DNA of 64,000 bases from Oscillospiraceae bacterium (GTDB taxonomy: Bacteria > Bacillota > Clostridia > Oscillospirales > Ruminococcaceae), in contig JAFQIY010000069.1 of NCBI GenBank assembly GCA_017415165.1, forward strand, positions 62,001 through 126,000, read 5' to 3'. Shown here in pieces: positions 41,676 through 48,899 of the stretch (within the stretch, counting starts at the first letter, position 1; each line of letters starts with the position of its first letter). The notes under the pieces were generated by a model. The model was not told the DNA's origin, searched no databases, and saw only the letters and a program-made list of their open reading frames with translations. The position numbers were made by a program, and so were the translations under genes.

Positions 41676-41704
41676 ATTATATAATATTTCCAATAAAAAA
41701 TCAA
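41676..41704 (-). promoter_or_regulatory. Promoter of the rpe-rnfDEA-DUF4015 operon
   Basis: Minus strand TTGATT, a 17-base spacer and TATAAT. The -35 is embedded in the T-run of the preceding gene's terminator. Confidence 0.8.
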
Positions 41705-41735
41705 GGTCAAATGCCAAAAAACTGACATTTGACCT
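41692..41735 (-). terminator. Intrinsic terminator upstream of rpe
   Basis: A 10-bp stem (AGGTCAAATG and complement) with a 12-base loop is followed on the minus strand by TTGATTTTTTATTGG. Confidence 0.75.
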
Positions 41736-41777
41736 AAATCTATTTTATACAGGCATACACGGAATACGCTTATGCTG

Positions 41778-41936
41778 AAGCTCCCCTACGGGTATCGCTT
41801 ATACTAATCTTTAATCAAAGAACAGTATTATTCCGCTGCATACCACTTCCGCTGCATAAACCGTTATTACCCGTTAATTCAGTTTATGCAGTTTCAGATT
41901 TTTCGCTACTTGTACTATTTACCCGTAGGCAAGCTT
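41778..41936. repeat. Long inverted-repeat region spanning the DHHW gene stop codon
   Basis: Arms at 41778-41794 and 41920-41936 match at 15 of 17 positions (core CCTACGGGTA). A second perfect 10-bp inverted repeat CTGCATAAAC/GTTTATGCAG lies inside (41852-41861 and 41882-41891), and TTCCGCTGCATA occurs twice in tandem nearby. The right arm encodes the last residues and stop codon of the DHHW gene. Confidence 0.6.
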
Positions 41937-43079
41937 ACGGATATTTACGTCTGTCATAAATGAGGACGCATTGTAGAGAAACATTACCTGGTCGTAATCC
42001 TCAGGATTTACTACATTTTTGTAGGACATCTGGATATAACGCATATCTACGAGAGTGATTTCGGAGTAATGCTGGGTAAGGAACGGTACATAGCAGTGTG
42101 CATAGGAATCCTTGAACATAAGGAGCTTGCCGCCCTCGCTGTTGGTTTTTATTGTCACAAGCGGCTGATTTGTGCCGAGAAAAGTGGAATACTTGTCCTT
42201 GACGTCGAGGTACTCTCTGAAATACATACTGTCGTAGCTTTCAGGTGCTTTGCCGTACTCCGATGTAATCAGGACATCGGTAACGCTGCTGCCGCCGTTA
42301 TAGTGGTAAATGTCAATGCTGTCCTTTTCCACTCCGTCATAAAGTGCTTTTGAATAGAACGTACCGAGAAATTCATCGGAGGCGTGTTCTATGTCGTACA
42401 TTTCCTCCGGAACAGGTTCATAGCCCATTTTTTTTGCAGCCGCTTCATAGGCATAATATGCGCCGTGGGTTGTCCAGTGATGGTCTGTGCGATAATAGAT
42501 ATAATCAAACTTCTCGGACTGCATTGCTGAATACACGTCTATTGTCGAAACAGCCTTTGACAAGCCTCCGTAAACGTAGTTTATAAAATCACGCTGATTT
42601 ACATTCGGTGCACTTTCAGGAAGCTGTTCACGGTAGATTTCAGCTGATGTGGGGGCAAGCATAAAATACACGGGGACATTATTGTTTTCCACAAACTTAT
42701 TGATTGCGCTTATACTCTTATCAATAGCTGTATAATCAGGTTCACTGACCTTTTCCACAAGGCGGTCATCGAGTATATATATTCCGTTACGCTCATATTT
42801 GCCAGCCATAGTTTCAACCGCAGTTTTAACCTTAATCCAGTCGGTTCTGCCAGCAAAGTGGTCTGAGATATAGGTTTCCAGCTTATTCATATAGCTTCTG
42901 TCGTAGATTGTTTTTACGGAAGCCTTGGGCATTGTCTGGAGGGTACGGTTTTCTATATCGGAAAAAGTTTCCTTTGGTGCAATAGCTGTTACAATCGGAA
43001 AAGCAATGAGTATTCCGAAAAATGCTATACAAGTTATTAAATTTACAACATTAAGCTTTTTTGTTTTCTTCATATGCAT
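41919..43079 (-). CDS. DHHW-family (AlgJ/AlgX-like) protein
   Basis: The 386-residue protein has an N-terminal membrane segment (about residues 12-34) and an extracellular SGNH-hydrolase-like domain. The family motif DHHW is visible in RTDHHWTTHG (near residue 198), with LAPTSAEIYREQLP before it and LLMFKDSYAHCYVPFL after it. DHHW/AlgX-like proteins work with MBOAT acyltransferases to O-acetylate polysaccharides outside the cell. The MBOAT gene lies 131 bases upstream on the same strand, with a structured element between. Start ATG 43079 or 43073; the SD AAGGAG is separated by a hairpin. Confidence 0.88.
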   Translation of the reverse strand: MHMKKTKKLNVVNLITCIAFFGILIAFPIVTAIAPKETFSDIENRTLQTMPKASVKTIYDRSYMNKLETYISDHFAGRTDWIKVKTAVETMAGKYERNGIYILDDRLVEKVSEPDYTAIDKSISAINKFVENNNVPVYFMLAPTSAEIYREQLPESAPNVNQRDFINYVYGGLSKAVSTIDVYSAMQSEKFDYIYYRTDHHWTTHGAYYAYEAAAKKMGYEPVPEEMYDIEHASDEFLGTFYSKALYDGVEKDSIDIYHYNGGSSVTDVLITSEYGKAPESYDSMYFREYLDVKDKYSTFLGTNQPLVTIKTNSEGGKLLMFKDSYAHCYVPFLTQHYSEITLVDMRYIQMSYKNVVNPEDYDQVMFLYNASSFMTDVNIRKLAYG

Positions 43080-43084
43080 ATAAC

Positions 43085-43114
43085 CACGCTTCGCAAGAAA
43101 CGTGCGCTCTCCTT
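43085..43114 (-). promoter_or_regulatory. Hairpin between Shine-Dalgarno and start of the DHHW gene
   Basis: Minus strand: AAGGAG, four bases, then an 8-bp hairpin (CACGTTTC-TTGC-GAAGCGTG, one G-U), then five bases to ATG 43079. Linear spacing is 29 bases; folded it is 9. Confidence 0.6.
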
Positions 43115-43130
43115 TTTTGATGTTTTGTGG

Positions 43131-43198
43131 TTTCGTTTACGAAATTCGGAACGCAAGTTCCGAAAACAAAACTCAGAGCTGAAAATTTATTTTCAGCT
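43131..43198 (-). promoter_or_regulatory. Three-hairpin structured element, copy A
   Basis: Three consecutive hairpins: TTTCG/CGAAA (43131-43144), TTCGGAAC/GTTCCGAA with a 4-base loop (43145-43164), and AGCTGAAAA/TTTTCAGCT (43177-43198). The linker AACAAAACTC lies between the second and third. Copy B at 55202-55285 has the same linkers and different but still paired stem bases. It lies within the MBOAT-DHHW intergenic region. Confidence 0.6.
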
Positions 43199-43210
43199 TT
43201 CTCCTATTCA

Positions 43211-44710
43211 CTAAAATCTGAAATACAGGAACGGATTGTAGGTTGCGTCCACGAGATAAGAGGTGCAAAGAAGAAGCATTGCAACAATAAGCACTGGTGT
43301 AGCACAGGTAACAAACTTTTCCTTTTTCTTCTTTATCAGGTTTACAAGGGTCATAAACCAGTCGGTTGACGCAAAGATACAGAGTGCGAAAATTACAATA
43401 TTTGTTGTGAACATATAGGTTGCTGTGCTGTCGGCAAGGACGCCTGTTGCACCGAACATTGCACCGAAATAACGGAATGCGTCTGAAAGTGTATTTGTAT
43501 CGAAAAGCACCCAGCCAAATACTGCAAGCAGGAAGGTATAAAGCGTACTGATTGGTGTGGGCAGCTTTTCAAGCACCTTGCCCCAGCCAAGACGTTCAAT
43601 AATTATCAGCACGCCGAAATAAAGTCCCCACAAAATAAAGTTCCAGCTTGCGCCGTGCCAGAGACCTGTAAGTCCCCACACGATAAGCAGGTTGCGGAGG
43701 GTTTTGCCTTTGCCCTTACGGTTACCGCCGAGTGGAATATAGACATACTCACGGAACCAGGTGCCAAGGGTAATATGCCATCTGCGCCAGAATTCGCTTA
43801 TACTTTTTGACATATACGGGTGGTCAAAGTTCTGTGGGAAATTGAAGCCAAGCATTTTGCCAAGACCTACTGCCATATCAGAATATCCTGAGAAGTCGAA
43901 ATAAATCTGGAATGTAAATGCGAGAATACCAATCCAGGCAGTTGCTACACTGATTTCGCTGTAGTCCATAGCTTTAATCTGAGTCCATATAATACCGATA
44001 TTGTTTGCAAGGAGTACCTTTTTTGCCAGTCCCTTGACAAACTTACCGATACCCTCGCTGATTTTGTTGATGTTTACGGTACGCTCATTGATTTCAGCTG
44101 CAACATCCTCATAACGTACAATCGGACCTGCAACAATCTGCGGGAAAAGTGTTACATAGGAAGTAAAGCCAATGAAGCTTTTCTGCACCTTGATATTACG
44201 CAGATAGAGGTCAATTGTATAGGACATTGACTGGAAGGTAAAGAACGAGATACCGATTGGAAGTGCAACTCTGTCCTCCGTTAAGCCGAAATCATAGATA
44301 TTTTCGTTAATCCAGCGATTGACGAGGATAATCGGGTTAGTGATATCGCTCTTGAAGATTGAATTGATTGTATCAATAAAGAAGTCGCTGTACTTAAAAA
44401 TAGCCAGCAGACCAACATTCATTATTACGGACACAAGCAGACAGATTGTACGCTTTTTCTGATTGTCGTCGTACTTTGCCATAAAGCGTCCTGCAAAGTA
44501 GTCAATTGCTGTGGAGAACAGCATTAAAATCATATAGAATGGCTCTCCCCAAGCGTAGAAAAAGAAGCCTGTAAGCAAAATAAGCAGGTTTCTTGCAGGG
44601 ATTACAATCGGCTTTTTCTTTCCTGCATTGATTTTATCGGGAAGAAGAATATATATTATCATTACTATCGGGAGAAAGTAATATAGAAACGTTAAGCTTG
44701 AAAATACCAT
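43211..44710 (-). CDS. MBOAT-family O-acyltransferase (AlgI/PatA-like)
   Basis: The 499-residue polytopic protein carries an acyl group across the membrane to a cell-surface glycan. The MBOAT signature is intact: PQIVAGPIVRYEDV, FDFSGYSDMAVGLG, FWRRWHITLGTWFREYVYIPLGGNRKG (read as consecutive blocks), and the catalytic His in GLWHGASWNFILWGLYFG. About ten membrane segments are seen. It is paired with the DHHW gene downstream, the usual polysaccharide O-acetylation pair. The gene begins 3 bases after the RNase M5-like gene, with a weak SD that suggests coupled translation. The target polymer is unknown. Confidence 0.93.
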   Translation of the reverse strand: MVFSSLTFLYYFLPIVMIIYILLPDKINAGKKKPIVIPARNLLILLTGFFFYAWGEPFYMILMLFSTAIDYFAGRFMAKYDDNQKKRTICLLVSVIMNVGLLAIFKYSDFFIDTINSIFKSDITNPIILVNRWINENIYDFGLTEDRVALPIGISFFTFQSMSYTIDLYLRNIKVQKSFIGFTSYVTLFPQIVAGPIVRYEDVAAEINERTVNINKISEGIGKFVKGLAKKVLLANNIGIIWTQIKAMDYSEISVATAWIGILAFTFQIYFDFSGYSDMAVGLGKMLGFNFPQNFDHPYMSKSISEFWRRWHITLGTWFREYVYIPLGGNRKGKGKTLRNLLIVWGLTGLWHGASWNFILWGLYFGVLIIIERLGWGKVLEKLPTPISTLYTFLLAVFGWVLFDTNTLSDAFRYFGAMFGATGVLADSTATYMFTTNIVIFALCIFASTDWFMTLVNLIKKKKEKFVTCATPVLIVAMLLLCTSYLVDATYNPFLYFRF

Positions 44711-44713
44711 AAT

Positions 44714-45325
44714 TTACGGGTTATCCGTTTGCTCCTCTCCGTTGTGTATTTTTTCGGCAAGAGCGAAAAACTCCTGCTTTGTCATAAGCGTATTGAGTAT
44801 GTCGATTATTGCGGTTGATGACATTAATTCAGGCAGGTCAAGCTCGGCAAGAAGCTTTTTGCGGAGTGCAGAGGAATTCGGCATACCGCTGAAACCGCAC
44901 TCATAAAAGTCAATTCTTGTAATCGGGTCGGGATTTTCGGGACGCTCCTCCGACTCGATACCTGCTTTTGCAAAGGCTTCAAGGATAAGATTTTTTTCAA
45001 TTCCTTCGACACCAAGTTTGCCCTCTTTTGAAGGCTCGGACTTGCGCTTCTCCTTACCGAAAATATCGGGGATATAGACATTTGTTATGTTTCCGTTTTT
45101 AATTGCACCTTTAAGGAATGAGCGGATTTTAAAGCCTGCAGTATCGGAATCGGTCAGGATTATTATTCCCGTTGCGGCAGCATAATACCTTATAATTTTC
45201 AAAGTTTCCTTATCCTTGAAAATCTTAAAGCCGTTTGTGGGAATTATTACTGCGTCAATAATTGAGGAAAGCTTGATTTTGTCGTACTTCCCCTCTACTA
45301 TGACGGCTTGTTTTATATGAAGCAT
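44714..45325 (-). CDS. RNase M5-like TOPRIM protein
   Basis: The 203-residue protein has an N-terminal TOPRIM domain with VIVEGKYDKIKL (catalytic Glu) and IIILTDSDTAGFKIR (DxD), the arrangement of ribonuclease M5, which cuts the 5S rRNA precursor. The C-terminal half matches the M5-specific region only loosely, and M5 proteins are usually about 180-190 residues, so a related TOPRIM nuclease remains possible. SD AAAGGTATG precedes the ATG. It lies between holA and the MBOAT gene. Confidence 0.75.
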   Translation of the reverse strand: MLHIKQAVIVEGKYDKIKLSSIIDAVIIPTNGFKIFKDKETLKIIRYYAAATGIIILTDSDTAGFKIRSFLKGAIKNGNITNVYIPDIFGKEKRKSEPSKEGKLGVEGIEKNLILEAFAKAGIESEERPENPDPITRIDFYECGFSGMPNSSALRKKLLAELDLPELMSSTAIIDILNTLMTKQEFFALAEKIHNGEEQTDNP

Positions 45326-45341
45326 AAGTGCATACCTTTCA

Positions 45342-46391
45342 TCATCTTTTGAATGTGAGCATTTTTACAAGGGCTTCCTCCAGCAAAATCTGCGGAGAGG
45401 TTTTTGAGGATTTCATCAATGCGTCTGTATCTGCGAGAGTATTGATACACATTCTCAGGTGGGGCATTGATATTTTCTGCACGTCACGGAATGCGTTGTC
45501 CACTCGGAATTCCACGTTTTTTGCGTAGCCGAAATCTGCTTTTACGTCGGCAGGTCCTTTACGCACGGACATTGCTGTTCTTGCACGGTACATATCGAGA
45601 AGGTTGCCTGTAATTGTATACAAAATCACGATAGGCTCGATTTTTTCTTCAACAAGGTCATTGAACAAGCGCATTGCATTTTTTCTGTCCATTCGCATTA
45701 TTGCTTTTGCAAGGTCAAAGGTTGTTGTTTCGATTTGCCTTGGGGAAAGCTGACGGATTATATCCATTGTTATTTCGTTGCCTTGTGCGTAGGCTGTAAG
45801 CTTGGCAACCTCGTTGGAAATAAGCATTGTATTGCAGGAACACTGTTCAGCGAGAAAACGTGCTGCATCACGGGAAATTCCGCAGCCTGCCTTTGATACG
45901 GCTGCCATAATTTCCTTTGCAAGGGTATCAGGAGTTTTAAGTGCAAAATTACATACGCTTCCGTTTTTGCTTACGGCATCCATAAGCTTTTTATTCTTGG
46001 TTGTGGGGTACTTCTTCCCGTCGGTAACGTCTACGGAAGTGTAATAGAAAATCAGCACTGTGCTTTCGGGGAGATTTTTTACAATATCCACAACCGTGTT
46101 AAGCTGGTCTGCGGTAAGCGTTTCAGCATTAAGGTCAGAAACTATGCAGCAGACGTAGTCCGCAAACATAGGAAGTGCTTCACAGGAGTCGGAAAGCAGT
46201 TCGATATCAAGGTTTTTTCCGTCAAAATTATGCAGATTGTAGGTTTCGTCGTCCTTGCTGACAAGACGTGCAGAAAGTGCCTTTGTATATTTTTCAACAG
46301 CAACCGCGTCTTTTCCGTAGAAATAATATGCACGGCTGTAGTTATTGTTTTTCACCGCAGTTTTAATATCATTTTCAGTTACAACAGCCAT
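45342..46391 (-). CDS. holA: DNA polymerase III delta subunit
   Basis: HolA is the clamp-loader delta subunit that opens the sliding clamp. The 349-residue protein has the usual three-domain layout: a degenerate AAA+ N-terminal domain (AYYFYGKDAVAVEKYTKAL), the helical middle (FLAEQCSCNTMLISNEVAKL), and the C-terminal collar domain (ETTTFDLAKAIMRMDRKNAM, then PIVILYTITGNLLDMYRAR). It follows comEC after 11 bases; this order, comEC-holA, is common in Firmicutes. SD AGGAGAG. Confidence 0.93.
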   Translation of the reverse strand: MAVVTENDIKTAVKNNNYSRAYYFYGKDAVAVEKYTKALSARLVSKDDETYNLHNFDGKNLDIELLSDSCEALPMFADYVCCIVSDLNAETLTADQLNTVVDIVKNLPESTVLIFYYTSVDVTDGKKYPTTKNKKLMDAVSKNGSVCNFALKTPDTLAKEIMAAVSKAGCGISRDAARFLAEQCSCNTMLISNEVAKLTAYAQGNEITMDIIRQLSPRQIETTTFDLAKAIMRMDRKNAMRLFNDLVEEKIEPIVILYTITGNLLDMYRARTAMSVRKGPADVKADFGYAKNVEFRVDNAFRDVQKISMPHLRMCINTLADTDALMKSSKTSPQILLEEALVKMLTFKR

Positions 46392-46402
46392 TGCTTTCTC
46401 TC

Positions 46403-48514
46403 CTATCTTATGATTTCAGAACGGATTTCTCCGTATTTATCAATTTCAAATTTTATGCTTTCCTCTGTGTACACGGCATTCGGCAAAGCATTTTCTTTCG
46501 GTGCTTCATTCATCACTACTGCCACATCTGAAGCAGGTTGATTTGTAAACGTCTTACCGCTGTAAAGCACGGCAACTTCACAGCTTTCGTTTTCAGCAAT
46601 GTCGCTTTTTGATGTGCACAGCAAGAATTCATTTTCATCTGCATTAATCCTGACCGTGTCACTGAAAAATTCGATTTTATATCTGTCTGCGTCAAGTGTA
46701 CTTCCGTCTGCATAAAAAATCATATTGTTATATTCTGTACTTACGAAATTTCTGTCGGCTTCAGGAACCATATATTTTTCAATTTCAAAGATGTCAAACT
46801 GTTTATCATATATAATCTGCGAAGAAACAACGTCCACATTCATAATTAGTGAATTTATTTTCCGTATGCCTGCACGGTTAAGATATTTCACGGCGTACTC
46901 CGCAGTTTTGCCTCCCTTTTTCAGGTCAATTACGCAGGCGGATTTGTTGTCGTGGATAACTGCGGAAACGGAAGTATTGTTCTTAATAATTGCAACAGTA
47001 AGCGTGTTATCGGACATATACTGCTGTACATTTACAAAGCATATTACTAAAGCAAACACGCTGACTATTACTGCGGAGGCGGTTTTCGTACTCCTGCAAA
47101 GGAACGAAGCAATTATGCCTGCTATCAATGCGGAGGCAATCAATACTGCTGTATTTTCATCGCCTAACGGAATGTAGGAAAAATGCAGACTTCCGATAAA
47201 TTTTGAAATCAGCGAAACAGCTGCACAGCATATTTCGCATATTTTCAGCACGGGAATTGCTATTATCGGCAGTCCGCCTGTTATAGTAACGATTACTCCG
47301 CCTACAAGAATGAATTCACATATCGGCAGCAATATCAGGTTTGATACAGGTGATATTACGGAGACCTCGTCGAAAAAGAGTGCTGTCACGGGAAACACCA
47401 CAATCATAACGCACAGCGATGAAATCAGCGATTCTGCGATTTTTCCCAAATGATACTCCTTACGGATATCCTTTATTATTTTCGGTGCAATTACACCTAT
47501 TCCGAAAACGCCTGTTACCGACAGCAGGAATGATGCGTCCCTTACTGCAAAGGGTGATGTTATCGTAAGCAGGATTGCGGCTATTCCCAATGAATTGAAG
47601 GTATCTGCTTTACGTCGGAAAAGCTCTGCGCTGTACACGAGAAGTATCATTATTGCGGCACGGATTACCGAATTTGACATTCCTGCCAGTACCACAAAGC
47701 ACAGCACGGGAACAACAAGCAGTCCGAAACGCAGGTACTTGTTCATAGGAATACGGGAAATTATCAGCCATATAAACGAACAGACAACTGACAGATGTAC
47801 GCCCGAAACTGCCATAATATGCCCTATTCCTGCACGGTACATCAATGTTTTGTCCGAGCTTTCAAGTCCCGTTTTGTCGCCGAAAAGCATAGCGGTCATT
47901 ATCCCGCTGTATCGGCTGTCCATATTTCTGTTGATTGTTGAGAGGATATAATCCCTGTATTTCAAAAGAGTTTTCTTGATTGAAAACCCGTTATTTTCTG
48001 TATAATTTAACTTATAAACCTTGCTTAAACGCAGGAATATTTCTTTAGATTTGTAGTAGGTTTTAGTGGGAAATTTATAGCTGTCCCTAAGCTCCTCGGC
48101 TTTCCCCAGCACGCTTACACTGTCACCGATTTCAACTGCATAGGTGTCGGTGTAGAAGCTTACATACGCTTCGGTATCGCCGTTGATTATGCCCTTGATT
48201 ATATATGATGATTTATCACCGTCGTACACGCTTACATCGGTTACTGTGCCTTTGATTTCCACGTCGTAACCGTCGTACTTGATTACATTCTGATACACTG
48301 TCAAGTCATACAAGCTATAGAGCATAAGTGCTGCTGCGGCACTGAATGAACAGACCGTGAATTTCACGGATTTACTTCTGAAAATAGTCACTGAAAGAAT
48401 TGCTGCAGCTAAAATTGCTGCTGACAGGCACAAGTTAATTCTGTATGTAAAAAATGATGCGAAAAACAGCCCTATAAGATAAGATGCACCTATATAAGCC
48501 ATTTTCCGCACCAT
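46403..48514 (-). CDS. comEC: ComEC/Rec2-type DNA uptake channel with degenerate MBL domain
   Basis: ComEC forms the inner-membrane channel for DNA uptake in competent cells. The 703-residue protein has an N-terminal OB-like DUF4131 region, then the competence domain: MLFGDKTGLESSDKTLMYRAG, GIGHIMAVSGVHLSVV and about eight membrane segments (residues about 225-490). The C-terminal metallo-beta-lactamase region is present in outline, but the metal motif HxHxDH is missing: the aligned strand reads SLIMNVDVVSSQ. The nuclease/phosphodiesterase activity of that domain is therefore probably lost. It starts the holA-M5-MBOAT transcript. Confidence 0.9.
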   Translation of the reverse strand: MVRKMAYIGASYLIGLFFASFFTYRINLCLSAAILAAAILSVTIFRSKSVKFTVCSFSAAAALMLYSLYDLTVYQNVIKYDGYDVEIKGTVTDVSVYDGDKSSYIIKGIINGDTEAYVSFYTDTYAVEIGDSVSVLGKAEELRDSYKFPTKTYYKSKEIFLRLSKVYKLNYTENNGFSIKKTLLKYRDYILSTINRNMDSRYSGIMTAMLFGDKTGLESSDKTLMYRAGIGHIMAVSGVHLSVVCSFIWLIISRIPMNKYLRFGLLVVPVLCFVVLAGMSNSVIRAAIMILLVYSAELFRRKADTFNSLGIAAILLTITSPFAVRDASFLLSVTGVFGIGVIAPKIIKDIRKEYHLGKIAESLISSLCVMIVVFPVTALFFDEVSVISPVSNLILLPICEFILVGGVIVTITGGLPIIAIPVLKICEICCAAVSLISKFIGSLHFSYIPLGDENTAVLIASALIAGIIASFLCRSTKTASAVIVSVFALVICFVNVQQYMSDNTLTVAIIKNNTSVSAVIHDNKSACVIDLKKGGKTAEYAVKYLNRAGIRKINSLIMNVDVVSSQIIYDKQFDIFEIEKYMVPEADRNFVSTEYNNMIFYADGSTLDADRYKIEFFSDTVRINADENEFLLCTSKSDIAENESCEVAVLYSGKTFTNQPASDVAVVMNEAPKENALPNAVYTEESIKFEIDKYGEIRSEIIR

Positions 48515-48538
48515 AAAAGGTCAGCCCCTTTGATTTAC

Positions 48539-48883
48539 TTAGCCCATTGTTTCGTTGAGCTTTCTTCCGCCGAGAATGTGGAAGTGGAGATGCTTAACGC
48601 TCTGACAGCCGTTTTCACCGATGTTTGTTGCAACACGGTAGCCGTCCTCGGCAATGCCCTGCTCCTTGGCAATCTTTGCAGCTGCTTCAAAAATGTGAGC
48701 AACATATGCAGAGTTTTCAGCTGTAATTTCAGCTGCGCTTGCGATATGAGTCTTTGGCACTACGAGAATATGGACGGGAGCAAGAGGATTTATGTCCTTG
48801 AATGCGTACACGAATTCGTCCTCGTACACCTTTGTACTTGGGATTTCCCCAGCAATGATTTTACAGAAAAGACAATCAGACAT
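48539..48883 (-). CDS. HIT-family (HinT-like) nucleotide hydrolase
   Basis: The 114-residue protein has the histidine triad HLHFHILGG (near residue 98), the zinc-binding-like CLFCKIIAGEIPS N-terminus, and KTHIASAAE. HinT-like enzymes cleave nucleoside phosphoramidates such as lysyl-AMP. I use the ATG at 48883, eight bases from GGAGG; an ATG at 48889 lies too close to the SD. It is 16 bases downstream of alaS, so it shares that transcript, a setting that fits removal of aminoacyl-AMP by-products, although that is an inference. Confidence 0.93.
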   Translation of the reverse strand: MSDCLFCKIIAGEIPSTKVYEDEFVYAFKDINPLAPVHILVVPKTHIASAAEITAENSAYVAHIFEAAAKIAKEQGIAEDGYRVATNIGENGCQSVKHLHFHILGGRKLNETMG

Positions 48884-48899
48884 TTTCATTTCCTCCCGA

